The notes beneath the pieces were generated by a model. The model had not been told where the DNA came from. It made no database searches and saw only the letters and a list, made by a program, of their open reading frames with translations. DNA of 34,885 nucleotides from Marivita sp. (GTDB lineage: Bacteria > Pseudomonadota > Alphaproteobacteria > Rhodobacterales > Rhodobacteraceae): assembly GCF_022763305.1 (NCBI RefSeq), contig NZ_JALEGT010000064.1, positions 1-34,885 of the forward strand. Reading direction: 5' to 3'. The translations under genes were made by a program, and so were the position numbers. This document shows positions 1 to 8,238 of the stretch, piece by piece. Numbering within the stretch: position 1 is the stretch's first letter; each line of letters begins with the position of its first letter.

Positions 1-24
1 AGCTCTACCCCTGAATTATCCGCC
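1..24 (-). tRNA. Possible 5' end of a tRNA cut by the window edge
   Basis: Read on the minus strand this edge gives ATTCAGGGGTAGAGCT preceded by GGCGGATA, which resembles the acceptor strand plus D-arm of a bacterial tRNA (the GGTAGAGC stretch is typical). The D-stem would contain a mismatch, and the anticodon, T-arm and 3' end would lie to the left of the window. The amino-acid identity cannot be told. Confidence 0.3.
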
Positions 25-322
25 TTCCAATCAACCCGAACCTAAGCCCGTCGTCCCGTCCAGCGTCCCAACGTCCACCTCAGCGCCGCCGGTGAAGGGG
101 TATTTAGAGTCGGCGCCCGCAGACCGCAAGAGGAAAAAACACGGAACACGAAGAATTCGTCATATTTCCGTCATGCATTTGATTTTAATGAATTTTTTCT
201 TCGCTTCATTGATCCGAGCACCCCGACACACATTCTGATATCATGTCCTGAGACATAGCCCGCCGCTTATCCACAGGCTTACCCACACGTGACCCTGCGT
301 CAGGCGGACAGGAGCACGCGAG
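25..322. other. Intergenic region downstream of the carnitine operon
   Basis: No convincing gene is seen. The stretch holds an AT-rich segment at about 126-205, a perfect short inverted repeat ATGTC-CTGA-GACAT at 243-256, and two DnaA-box-like 9-mers at 267-287 (listed separately). No clear hairpin plus T-run terminator for the minus-strand operon ending at 323 is visible. Confidence 0.6.
267..287 (+). promoter_or_regulatory. Two DnaA-box-like 9-mers
   Basis: TTATCCACA at 267-275 matches the E. coli DnaA box exactly. TTACCCACA at 279-287 differs by one base and has the same orientation, with start points 12 bp apart. An AT-rich tract lies about 70 bp to the left. They may be titration or regulatory sites, or chance. 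No origin-linked gene is in view. Confidence 0.35.
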
Positions 323-1108
323 TCACCGTCCCTTCCATACCGGATCGCGCTTTTCCGCGAAGGCGCGTGCGCCTTCCAATTGGTCTTCGGACGCATAGAG
401 CACATCCACGGTGCCCAGCTGGCGCTTGGTGATGCGGTTCATCATGTCCTGGAACGCCGTATCTTCGGCATCGCGGACGATCTCCTTGATCGCGGCATAG
501 ACAAGCGGTGGGCCGGAGGCGAGCAGCTCGGCCAACTTGCGTGCCTCAGCCATCAGGTCGGCAGCGGGATGGACATGGTTGACGAACCCCCAGCGCGCCG
601 CCTCGTCCACGTCGAGCCACCGCCCGGTCAGCAGCATCTCCATCGCGATGTGGTAGGGAATGCGCTTGGGCAGTTTCACCGACGCGGCATCGGCGACGGT
701 GCCGGAGCGGATTTCCGGCAGCGCGAAACTGGCGTGATCCGCGGCGAGGATGATGTCGGCGCTGAGCGCAAGTTCCAGCCCACCGCCACAACAGATGCCA
801 TTCACGGCAGCGATCACCGGCTTGTTGAGATCGCGCAGTTCCTGCAGGCCACCGAAGCCGCCGACGCCGTAGTCGCCATCTACCGCATCCCCCTCCGAGG
901 CCGCCTTCAGGTCCCAGCCCGGGCAGAAGAACTTGTCCCCTGCCCCGGTCACGATCGCCACGCGCAGGTCGGGATCGTCGCGGAAGTCGCGGAACACCTC
1001 GCCCATCAGGCGGCTTGTCTTAAGGTCGATGGCGTTGGCCTTGGGGCGGTTCAGCACGACTTCGAGCACATGGCCGTCTCGTATCACATGCAGCGGGGTG
1101 TCCATCAT
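323..1108 (-). CDS. caiD: Crotonase-family hydratase, CaiD-like (crotonobetainyl-CoA hydratase)
   Basis: The 261-aa protein is a cytoplasmic enoyl-CoA hydratase/isomerase-family enzyme of usual length. The CoA-binding/oxyanion segments GAGDKFFCPGWDLKA (about 55-69) and NGICCGGGLELAL (103-115) are present. The two acidic residues used by hydratases are Glu112 (GGGLELA) and Glu132 (ALPEIRSG), the arrangement known for CaiD. The ATG at 1108 overlaps the stop of the upstream ligase as ATGA; a second ATG at 1105 is better spaced from GGGAGG, so either could be used. It is the last gene of a minus-strand run containing a carnitine dehydrogenase and an acyl-CoA dehydrogenase. I infer hydration of crotonobetainyl-CoA to carnitinyl-CoA in gamma-butyrobetaine breakdown. 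A general crotonase role cannot be excluded. Confidence 0.82.
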   Translation of the reverse strand: MMDTPLHVIRDGHVLEVVLNRPKANAIDLKTSRLMGEVFRDFRDDPDLRVAIVTGAGDKFFCPGWDLKAASEGDAVDGDYGVGGFGGLQELRDLNKPVIAAVNGICCGGGLELALSADIILAADHASFALPEIRSGTVADAASVKLPKRIPYHIAMEMLLTGRWLDVDEAARWGFVNHVHPAADLMAEARKLAELLASGPPLVYAAIKEIVRDAEDTAFQDMMNRITKRQLGTVDVLYASEDQLEGARAFAEKRDPVWKGR

Positions 1109-3114
1109 CGCTCCTCCCGGATCAGCGCATCCGCCACCACCGCGCGGGTCGGGGTGACGATCAGTGGGTTCACTTCAATCTCGATCACACGGCCCGCCTT
1201 CGCAACCACGTGGTCCTGCAATGCCATCACTGCCGCCCTCAGCGCTGCACGATTGCCGGCCGGCATGCCCCGGTAGCCCTGAAGCATCGGCACGATGCGC
1301 AGAGAGTCGAGGGCGGCGTCGATCTCGGGTTCTGTTGCGGGCACCAGAAGATGACAGACATCCTGCCAAAGTTCGGTCAGCACCCCCCCTGCCCCGAGTG
1401 TCAGCACGTAGCCATGCGCGGGGTCGGCGACGATGCCCACGAGGAGTTCGGCAACACCGTCCGCGATCATCTCTTCGACATGAAAGCTGGCGGTACCCAT
1501 GGCCCGGGCCGCCGCGATCACCTCCTGCGACGACGTTAGTCCCAGAGCAACGCCGCCATGCTCGGATTTATGCGCCATCCCGCGCGCCTTGAGCACGACC
1601 GGCAGAAGCGGTTCCGCCACCTCACCGGCCATCTCGGCGCTCTCGGCCTGCGCGTGACGCGGCACATCTAGCCCTTGGCGCATCAGGATGGATTTGGCCT
1701 CGGCCTCGTCCCGCAGGACGTCCTCGCCCGCAAGCCCTGGACGCGGAATGGGTCGGGCGGGATCGGCGGCAATGCGGGGCGCGTAGATCACGGCCAGAGC
1801 ATCCAGCGCCGCGTCGAGCCCGTGGAGCGGCAGGATGCCCGCCTGCATCAGACGCTCCGCCCTGTCTTCCGGCAGCGAGTCCGACAGCGAGGTGAGCAGC
1901 GCGATCCGGTTTCCGGTCTGCTGCCGTGCGGCACGCGCGGCCTCCTCGACGCAGTCCCAGGCATCGGTCTGGCAGCGGTCGGGTCTGGGATAGTCCACGA
2001 CGACCACCGTCAGCGCCGCTGGCCCGGAGGCCATGATGCCATAGACCTCGGCCATGCGGGGCGCGTCGTTCCAGATGAAGGTATGATAGTCGAGCGGATT
2101 GGCCCGCGTCACCATCGGGCCCAGAACCCGTTCCAGCGCGCGGTCCTGCGCGTCGGTCAAGGGCGCAAAGCCAAGCCCCCGCGCCGCACCGCCATCGGCC
2201 ATCAGGCTCGCCTCGCCCCCTGAACAGGAGAGCGACGCGATGGCCCCCGGTTCCGTCGGCCCATACAGATGTGCATGTTTCAGCGCTTCGATCAGCGCGT
2301 CGAGCGAACGGACCCGCAGAATGCCCAATCGGTCAAAGAGTGCGCCCGCGCCGGCATCCGATCCGGCGAGCGATGCGGTGTGCGAGAGGGCCGCGGTCTG
2401 TGCGGCCTCGGACCGGCCGGACTTGAGTGCGATGACCGGTTTTCTCAGGCGCTGCGCCTCCTGCATGAGGGCTTGCAGGGCGTCGAGGTCGCCCACACCT
2501 TCGACATGCAGACCCAGCGCCGTAATCCGGGGGTCCCGGATGAGCTCAAGCGCCATGTGGCTCAGCCCGGTCTGGGCCTGATTGCCTGCTGTTCCAAGAA
2601 AGGCGATGGGCAGGCCACGCCGCTGCATGGACAGGTTCAGCGCGATGTTCGAACTCTGCGTCAGGATGGCCACGCCGGAGGCGACCGGCACAAGGCCATG
2701 TACATCCGGCCAGAGCGCGACACGGTCGAGCGCGTTGACGAAGCCGTAGCAATTCGGACCGACAAGAGCCATGTCACCGGCCGCTTCGAGCAGGGACGCG
2801 TTCAGGGCAACACCGTCACCGGTCTCGGCAAAGCCGCTGGCGAAACAGACGGCACCACCAGCGCCATGTGCGGCAAGCTCCGCCAGGCAGGAAATGGTGG
2901 CGGTGCGGTTGACCCCGATGAAACAGGCGTCGGGCGAAACCGGCAGATCCGCAATCGACCGGATTGCATCCGGCGCAGTGGGATGCACGTGCCAGACCGG
3001 ACCCGAAAACCCGATCCGATCGAGTGAGGTGATGACCGAACGACACCACGCCCCCCCACCGATCACCGCGACGGATGTGGGGCGGAAGAGCCGGTCGAGC
3101 GCCTTGGGATTCAT
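1105..3114 (-). CDS. NDP-forming acyl-CoA ligase (acetate--CoA ligase family, fused alpha/beta)
   Basis: This 669-aa protein has the fused ADP-forming acyl-CoA synthetase layout. An N-terminal CoA-binding Rossmann domain (SVAVIGGGAWCRSV, about 14-27) is followed by succinyl-CoA-ligase-like domains with PNCYGFVN (120-127) and a candidate phospho-histidine His245 in ALSHTASLAG. A C-terminal ATP-grasp domain starts near 470 (VVLKARGMAHKSEHGGV, LTLGAGGVLTELW, EIEVNPLIV). The reaction is acid + CoA + NTP to acyl-CoA + NDP + Pi. The ATG at 3114 follows AAGGAA. In this operon the likely substrate is a quaternary-ammonium acid such as gamma-butyrobetaine or carnitine, by analogy with the CoA-dependent gamma-butyrobetaine route described in Sinorhizobium meliloti; the substrate is inferred. 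It overlaps the CaiD-like gene by 4 bp. Confidence 0.85.
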   Translation of the reverse strand: MNPKALDRLFRPTSVAVIGGGAWCRSVITSLDRIGFSGPVWHVHPTAPDAIRSIADLPVSPDACFIGVNRTATISCLAELAAHGAGGAVCFASGFAETGDGVALNASLLEAAGDMALVGPNCYGFVNALDRVALWPDVHGLVPVASGVAILTQSSNIALNLSMQRRGLPIAFLGTAGNQAQTGLSHMALELIRDPRITALGLHVEGVGDLDALQALMQEAQRLRKPVIALKSGRSEAAQTAALSHTASLAGSDAGAGALFDRLGILRVRSLDALIEALKHAHLYGPTEPGAIASLSCSGGEASLMADGGAARGLGFAPLTDAQDRALERVLGPMVTRANPLDYHTFIWNDAPRMAEVYGIMASGPAALTVVVVDYPRPDRCQTDAWDCVEEAARAARQQTGNRIALLTSLSDSLPEDRAERLMQAGILPLHGLDAALDALAVIYAPRIAADPARPIPRPGLAGEDVLRDEAEAKSILMRQGLDVPRHAQAESAEMAGEVAEPLLPVVLKARGMAHKSEHGGVALGLTSSQEVIAAARAMGTASFHVEEMIADGVAELLVGIVADPAHGYVLTLGAGGVLTELWQDVCHLLVPATEPEIDAALDSLRIVPMLQGYRGMPAGNRAALRAAVMALQDHVVAKAGRVIEIEVNPLIVTPTRAVVADALIREER

Positions 3115-3141
3115 CGCAGGTTCCTTGCATCGGTCGCCCGT

Positions 3142-3162
3142 CGATTCTTCTGCGAAGAATCG
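3142..3162. terminator. Perfect hairpin between acyl-CoA dehydrogenase and ligase genes
   Basis: CGATTCTTC-TGC-GAAGAATCG is a perfect 9-bp stem with a 3-base loop, in the 184-bp gap between two co-directional minus-strand genes. There is no T-run on either side, so it may be a pause or processing site or an operator rather than a strong terminator. It divides the otherwise tightly overlapping operon. Confidence 0.45.
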
Positions 3163-3298
3163 GACGCCGCGCTGAAGATCGGGTTAACGGGCGTGGCCTC
3201 CTTGGCTGTCGTGACGAGGCCGAATGGCGCCCATGACGCGCCGGCTGCGTGCGCATTTGCGCCGTGGCCGGTTGCAGACCTCACCAACGTCACCGGCG

Positions 3299-4459
3299 TC
3301 ACGCTCTCAAGGGCCGCAGCAGATCGCGGCTGATGATGTGGCGCTGGATCTCGGATGTGCCGTCCCAGATCCGCTCGACGCGCGCGTCCCGCCAGAACCG
3401 TTCGATGGGGTAGTCGTCCATCAGTCCCATCCCGCCATGGATCTGCAGCGTCGCATCCGTCACCCGCGCCAGCATCTCGGAGGCATAGAGTTTGGCGCTC
3501 GCGATCTCCCGGTTCGCGGGCAGTCCCTGATCCAGCCGCCACGCCGCCGATAGCGTCAGCCAGTCCGCCGCGTCGATCTCGGTGATCATGTCGGCGATCT
3601 GGAAACTGACCCCCTGGAACTTGCCGATCTGCTGGCCGAACTGCCTGCGCTCGGCCGCATAGGTCAGCGCATGATCGAACACGCGCCGCGCCCGGCCCAC
3701 GCTCATCGTCGCCACCGTGATCCGCGTGGCATAGAGCCAGGTGTTCATCACCTCGAACCCGCCATCGACCGCGCCCAGCACCTGAGCGTCGCTCAGGCGG
3801 CACTCATCGAATTCGAGGATGCAGTTCTTGTAGCCCCGGTGGCTGACCGATTTGTACCCATCCCGCACGGTGAAGCCGGGATGACCGCGATCGACAAGGA
3901 AACAGGTGATGCGTTTCTTCGGCCCCTTCGGGGTCTCATCAACTCCGGTGGCCACAAAGACGATGAAGAAATCCGCGTGATCCGCGCCCGAGATGAAATG
4001 CTTGGTTCCATTGACCACCCAATCGCCCCCATCGCGCCGCGCGGTGCAGGACATGCCGCGCACGTCCGATCCGGCCTCGGGTTCGGTCATGGCGAGTGCG
4101 TCCATCTTTTCGCCCCGGACCGCAGGCAGCAGGTACCGCTCTTTCTGATCGCCCTCGCAGGCCATCAGGATGTTCTGCGGCCGTCCGAAGAAATGCGTCA
4201 GGGCCATCGACCCGCGCCCCAACTCCCGTTCAACCAGCGCGAAATCGAGATGCGACAGACCCGCGCCGCCCACCTCTTCGGGAAAGTTGCAGGCGTAGAA
4301 GCCAAGCTCGATCACCTTGCGCTTGATCTCCTGTGCCACGTCATGCGGCACCTCGCCCGTCCGCTCGACCTCCGTTTCGTGCGGATAGATCTCCCGCTCC
4401 ACGAACTCGCGCACGGTGGAGACGATCATCTCCTGCTCATCGCTCAGTCCGAAATTCAT
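3299..4459 (-). CDS. Acyl-CoA dehydrogenase (probable gamma-butyrobetainyl-CoA dehydrogenase)
   Basis: The 386-aa protein has full acyl-CoA dehydrogenase architecture: an N-terminal helical domain, a middle beta domain with the flavin motif AMTEPEAGSDV (123-133) and WVVNGTKHFISG (147-158), and a C-terminal helical domain with ERRQFGQ (270-276) and QIHGGMGLMDDYPIERFWRD (339-358). The usual catalytic Glu of the I-Y-E-G-T motif is Asp366 here (IWDGTSEIQ), and no Glu is seen at the alternative isovaleryl-type position. The ATG at 4459 forms an ATGA overlap with the stop of the carnitine dehydrogenase fusion and follows GGAGG. Context suggests it oxidises gamma-butyrobetainyl-CoA to crotonobetainyl-CoA, feeding the CaiD-like hydratase. 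The Asp substitution may matter for rate or substrate. Confidence 0.83.
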   Translation of the reverse strand: MNFGLSDEQEMIVSTVREFVEREIYPHETEVERTGEVPHDVAQEIKRKVIELGFYACNFPEEVGGAGLSHLDFALVERELGRGSMALTHFFGRPQNILMACEGDQKERYLLPAVRGEKMDALAMTEPEAGSDVRGMSCTARRDGGDWVVNGTKHFISGADHADFFIVFVATGVDETPKGPKKRITCFLVDRGHPGFTVRDGYKSVSHRGYKNCILEFDECRLSDAQVLGAVDGGFEVMNTWLYATRITVATMSVGRARRVFDHALTYAAERRQFGQQIGKFQGVSFQIADMITEIDAADWLTLSAAWRLDQGLPANREIASAKLYASEMLARVTDATLQIHGGMGLMDDYPIERFWRDARVERIWDGTSEIQRHIISRDLLRPLRA

Positions 4460-5871
4460 GCCGCCGCCTCCGCGTGCTTCAGCGCAAGTGCCTCGACCGC
4501 CGTCTGCACCTCCGGCAACGGCGGACAGGACCGGCGCGTCTCCAGGGATACATGCAGCAGGAACTGGTCACAGGTCGCCAGAACCGCATCATCCGACGCG
4601 CGGTGCATCTCGTGCCAGAGGCGCAGTTTCTTGCCTTCGCCCAGCGTCACCCGCGTGGTCACGTAGATGTCCTCGCCCGCATGGGTCTCGTTGAGGAATT
4701 TGATCGTCGACTCGGCCGTGAAATAGCTGTTGCCCGCCGCCACATAGGCGCGATCCGCGCCGACATGGACCATCAATTCGTCAGACGCATCACTGAAGAC
4801 CTGCCCGTAGCGGCCTTCGTTCATGTGGCCATTTGCATCCGTCCAGTCGACCGGCACAACGCGGCGCACGGTCACCAGCGGCACTTCGGTCCCTAGTGGC
4901 CCACGCAGCGTGGCGTCATGGTCGAGGATCAGCTTGCCCGCAGCCGCCCCCTGCTGCTTCAGCCCGCGCAGGATTGCGACAAGGTTGTTGTCGCGCAGGC
5001 GCTCCAGATCGCGGATGCCCATATGTCCGGATTGCGCGTCCGACTGGCCTGCGATCAGGTCCACCAGCTCATCCGTGAACTCCGGCACATCGGTCAGCTT
5101 GGTCCAGGGCCATTGCAGGCACGGCCCGAACTGCGCCATGAAGTGCCGCATCCCGGCCTCGCCGCCCGCCACTCGGTAAGTCTCGAAGAGGCCCATCTGC
5201 GCCCAACGGAGACCAAACCCATAGCGGATGGCGTTGTCGATCTCCTCGGTCGTGGCGATCCCGTCCTTGACCAGCCAGAGCGCCTCGCGCCAGACAGCCT
5301 CGAGGAACCGGTCGGCGATATGGGCGTCGATCTCGGCCCGGACGTGCAGAGGATACATCCCGATGGCGGTCAGGATGTCTTTCGCCCGCGCCACTATGTT
5401 GTCGTCACAGGCCGCACTCGGCACCAGTTCAGCCAGCGGCAAAAGGTAGACTGGGTTGAACGGATGCGCGACCATGATCTGGCCGGGCCGTGCGGCGCCT
5501 TCCTGCAACTCGGACGGCTTGAACCCGGATGTTGACGAGGCGAGCACCGCGTCTTCGGGACAGGCCGCCTGTATCTCGGCGATCACCCGGTGCTTGATGT
5601 CGAGCCGTTCCGGCACGCTTTCCTGGATCCAGTCCGCGCCCGTCACCGCCTCGGCCACCGACCCGACATAGGTGATCGTCCCGCGCGCCGGCATGGGCGC
5701 CTCATAGAGCATCGGCAGCACGCGGCCCGCGTTGCCCATGACCTCGCCGATCTTGCGTTCCGCTTCGGGATCGGGGTCGAAGACGCGCACCTCCCACCCC
5801 ATCAAAGCAAACCGCGCGGCCCAGCCGCCGCCAATCACGCCACCGCCGATGATGGCCGCTACCTTGGTCAT
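4456..5871 (-). CDS. lcdH: L-carnitine dehydrogenase fused to a hot-dog thioesterase
   Basis: This 471-aa bifunctional protein begins at ATG 5871, which gives the Rossmann fold at the very N-terminus and an ATGA overlap with the SDR; longer starts add unlikely sequence. Residues 1-320 are a 3-hydroxyacyl-CoA-dehydrogenase-like carnitine dehydrogenase: dinucleotide motif GGGVIGGGW (9-17), ASSTSGF around 111-117, and VAHPFNPVYL (134-143) with His136 and Asn139. Residues about 328-455 are a hot-dog thioesterase domain (VDWTDANGHMNEGRY, 341-355). The fused form is known in rhizobia and relatives; in Pseudomonas the activities are separate (cdhA, cdhC). Carnitine is oxidised to 3-dehydrocarnitine with NAD+, and betainyl-CoA made by the BKACE enzyme is hydrolysed to glycine betaine and CoA. 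Function is inferred from domains and the BKACE neighbour. Confidence 0.9.
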   Translation of the reverse strand: MTKVAAIIGGGVIGGGWAARFALMGWEVRVFDPDPEAERKIGEVMGNAGRVLPMLYEAPMPARGTITYVGSVAEAVTGADWIQESVPERLDIKHRVIAEIQAACPEDAVLASSTSGFKPSELQEGAARPGQIMVAHPFNPVYLLPLAELVPSAACDDNIVARAKDILTAIGMYPLHVRAEIDAHIADRFLEAVWREALWLVKDGIATTEEIDNAIRYGFGLRWAQMGLFETYRVAGGEAGMRHFMAQFGPCLQWPWTKLTDVPEFTDELVDLIAGQSDAQSGHMGIRDLERLRDNNLVAILRGLKQQGAAAGKLILDHDATLRGPLGTEVPLVTVRRVVPVDWTDANGHMNEGRYGQVFSDASDELMVHVGADRAYVAAGNSYFTAESTIKFLNETHAGEDIYVTTRVTLGEGKKLRLWHEMHRASDDAVLATCDQFLLHVSLETRRSCPPLPEVQTAVEALALKHAEAAA

Positions 5872-6629
5872 GGTGTCAAAGTCTCCGTATGTCCGTCGAT
5901 GGCCAGTATCTGGCCTGAAATCCGTTTCGCCTGCGGCGAGGCGAGCCACGCCACCGTGTCCGCCACATCCTCGGCCGTCACCCACGACCGAAGCGACACG
6001 CCCTTGACGTAAAGCGCGCGCACCTCGTCATGGGTCTTGCCCGAGGCCGAGGCCTCCATCGCCACCACCCGGTCCATCCGGTCGCCTTCGACGGCACCGG
6101 GGCAGATTGCGTTCACACGCACCCCAGCCGGGCCAAGCTCCATCGCAAGGGTCTTGGTCAGGCCGACGATGCCCCATTTCGCCGTGGCGTAAGGCGAGCG
6201 CAGCGGATAGCCGAACTGCCCGGCGGTCGAAGAGGTCAGCACGATCAGCCCCTGCCCCACCGCCCGCATCCGCCGCGCGGCCCAGCGACAGGTGAGGAAC
6301 GTGCCCGACAGGTTCACCTCCACACAGCGGTTCCAGTCCGCAAGGCTCAGATCTTCGATCCGCCCCGCAGGCCCTCCGATCCCGGCATTGGCGCAGACGA
6401 CATCGACCTGATCCCACGCGGCGTCGATCCGGTCGAAGACCGCCTGCATCTGCGCCTCGTTCGTCACATCCGCCACGCAGGCGATGTGGTCGGGATACGC
6501 CTCGGCAAACCCCGCCACCGCATTAGGGTCCGCATCGCAGATCGCAACGCGGTCGTCCTCGGCCAAAAACCGTTCCGCCATTGCGCGCCCGAGTCCTGAC
6601 GCGCCGCCGGTGATCACCACATGTCTCAC
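5868..6629 (-). CDS. Short-chain dehydrogenase/reductase
   Basis: The 253-aa classical SDR starts at GTG 6629, which overlaps the stop of the SGNH gene as GTGA; a longer ATG start would add non-SDR residues. The cofactor motif is TGGASGLG (7-14), with the NAG motif at 81-83, a Ser in the TSSTAG segment (132-137), and the Y-x-x-x-K pair at Tyr147 and Lys151. The C-terminus has the usual SGQILAIDGH. Its place between the esterase-like gene and the carnitine dehydrogenase suggests a 3-hydroxy acid substrate, for example D-carnitine or 3-hydroxybutyrate linked to the acetoacetate released by BKACE. The exact substrate cannot be read from the sequence. Confidence 0.85.
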   Translation of the reverse strand: MRHVVITGGASGLGRAMAERFLAEDDRVAICDADPNAVAGFAEAYPDHIACVADVTNEAQMQAVFDRIDAAWDQVDVVCANAGIGGPAGRIEDLSLADWNRCVEVNLSGTFLTCRWAARRMRAVGQGLIVLTSSTAGQFGYPLRSPYATAKWGIVGLTKTLAMELGPAGVRVNAICPGAVEGDRMDRVVAMEASASGKTHDEVRALYVKGVSLRSWVTAEDVADTVAWLASPQAKRISGQILAIDGHTETLTP

Positions 6630-7249
6630 AGCCGCGCCGCCACAGCCTCGGCTATCACCGCCCCAAAGGCGTGATGCGCCTCCACTTCCCAATGGATGCC
6701 GTCAACATCGGACACGGCCAAATGTCGCCCGGCCTCCAGAAAGCCGCAGCCCTGCCGCTCCGCCGCCGCCGCAATATGCTCCGCCAAACCAACCTGCCGC
6801 GCCTCGGCTCCGGCAAAGGCATGTGCCTGCACACCCGCCTCTTTCACCGGCACAGGAGAGACAAGCAGGATGTCCGGCACGTCGATCTCGTTCCGCGTCA
6901 TGACGATGAGCCGTTCCAGAGAACGAGAAATCTCGAACGCTGTCACAGAAAACCGGTTCTTGAGGTCATTCGTCCCCAGCATCAGGACCATCAGGTCAAT
7001 CGGGCGATGGCTGTGCAGGATCGCGGGCAGAACGGTCAGGCCATTGCGCATCCCGCCTTCAACCACATCATCATGGACCGTTGTCCGCCCCGGCAAGCCT
7101 TCGGAAATGACCGTATGATCGGGTCCAAGGGCTGCCGCCATGACGTCGGGCCAGCGATCACCCGGACCGTGGCGTTCAAACTTGCCCACCTGCGTGAGCG
7201 GCTTGGTCCCATGCGTGTTGCTGTCGCCGTAACAGAGAATGACCGCCAT
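6626..7249 (-). CDS. SGNH/GDSL-family hydrolase
   Basis: The 207-aa cytoplasmic protein has no signal peptide. SGNH blocks are clear: GDSN with nucleophile Ser10 (8-11), Gly51-Leu-Pro-Gly54 for the oxyanion Gly, LGTND (91-95) with Asn94, and the catalytic pair Asp183/His186 in VDGIHW. It starts at ATG 7249 behind GAGG, two bases after the BKACE gene stops, and overlaps the SDR by 4 bp, so it is translated with the carnitine genes. SGNH enzymes hydrolyse esters or thioesters. In this operon an acylcarnitine esterase role (releasing carnitine and a fatty acid) is plausible but only inferred. Confidence 0.82.
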   Translation of the reverse strand: MAVILCYGDSNTHGTKPLTQVGKFERHGPGDRWPDVMAAALGPDHTVISEGLPGRTTVHDDVVEGGMRNGLTVLPAILHSHRPIDLMVLMLGTNDLKNRFSVTAFEISRSLERLIVMTRNEIDVPDILLVSPVPVKEAGVQAHAFAGAEARQVGLAEHIAAAAERQGCGFLEAGRHLAVSDVDGIHWEVEAHHAFGAVIAEAVAARL

Positions 7250-7250
7250 C

Positions 7251-8165
7251 TCAGCCTCGCGGCGCGCGTTTGGTCAGGCCCAGCTTGTCACGCACAGCCT
7301 GCGGTCCCATGATCTTGGCCCCCATGCCTTCGACAATGCCCACGGCCCGTTCCACGAGTTGCGCGTTGGTGGCCAGCACGCCTTTGTCGAGCCAGAGGTT
7401 GTCCTCAAGCCCCACCCGCACATGGCCCCCTGCAAGAACGGCCGCCGCAGCATAGGCCATCTGGTTGCGCCCCAGTGAGAAGGCGCTGAAAGTCCAGGTG
7501 TCCGGGACGTTGTTCACCATCGCCATGAATGTGTTAAGGTCATTCGGCGCACCCCAAGGAACCCCCATACAAAGCTGCACGAGCGCCGGGTCCTCCAGCA
7601 CACCCTCCTTCACCAGTTCCTTGGCGAACCACAGGTGCCCGGTGTCGAACGCTTCGATCTCGGCCTTCACTCCAAGATCGGTCATCATCTTACCCATCGC
7701 CCGCAGCATGCCCGGCGTGTTGGTCATCACGTAATCGGCCTCGGCAAAGTTCATCGTGCCGCAGTCGAGCGTACAAATCTCCGGCAAGCACTCGGCCACA
7801 TGCGCCACGCGCTCTTCGGCCCCGACCATATCGGTGCCGTTCGGGTTCACCGGCAGCGGCTGTTCGGTCGAGCCGAAGGTGATGTCGCCCCCCATCCCCG
7901 CCGTCAGGTTCAGCACCACGTCGACATCGGCATCCCGAATGCGGTCCGTCACCTCGCGGTAGTATTCGAGCTTCCGCGACGGGGCGCCGGTTTCCGGGTC
8001 GCGCACATGACAATGCACAATCGCCGCCCCTGCCTTGGCCGCCGCGATGGCGCTGTCGGCGATCTCTTTCGGGGATCGCGGCACATGCGGACTGCGGTCT
8101 TGCGTGCCGCCCGATCCGGTGACGGCGCAGGTGATGAAGACGTCTTGGGTCATGGTAAGCGGCAT
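7251..8165 (-). CDS. BKACE-family (DUF849) 3-dehydrocarnitine cleavage enzyme
   Basis: The 304-aa protein belongs to the beta-keto acid cleavage enzyme family, a Zn-dependent TIM barrel. The metal ligands His51 and His53 (IVHCHVRDPETG) and the C-terminal VRVGLEDNLW segment are visible. ATG 8165 was chosen because GGGAGGATCACC stands just before it; the much longer open frame upstream runs into the divergent regulator. The family condenses a beta-keto acid with acetyl-CoA. Here 3-dehydrocarnitine would give acetoacetate plus betainyl-CoA, which the adjacent thioesterase domain would cleave. The Pseudomonas counterpart is CdhB. It is the first gene of the minus-strand operon. Confidence 0.88.
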   Translation of the reverse strand: MPLTMTQDVFITCAVTGSGGTQDRSPHVPRSPKEIADSAIAAAKAGAAIVHCHVRDPETGAPSRKLEYYREVTDRIRDADVDVVLNLTAGMGGDITFGSTEQPLPVNPNGTDMVGAEERVAHVAECLPEICTLDCGTMNFAEADYVMTNTPGMLRAMGKMMTDLGVKAEIEAFDTGHLWFAKELVKEGVLEDPALVQLCMGVPWGAPNDLNTFMAMVNNVPDTWTFSAFSLGRNQMAYAAAAVLAGGHVRVGLEDNLWLDKGVLATNAQLVERAVGIVEGMGAKIMGPQAVRDKLGLTKRAPRG

Positions 8166-8238
8166 GGTGATCCTCCCTCGTCTTTTGCCGGAGTTTGGCA
8201 CTGGATTTTCCCTCAACCATGCGGATACGGTCAGCTTC
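8166..8238. promoter_or_regulatory. Divergent promoter region between carnitine operon and its AraC-type regulator
   Basis: This 73-bp gap separates the BKACE gene (minus) from the regulator (plus), so it must hold both promoters. It contains a short dyad TGCC-N7-GGCA at 8186-8200 that could be part of a regulator site, and the ribosome site of the BKACE gene next to 8165. No strong -35/-10 pair is obvious. Confidence 0.5.
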
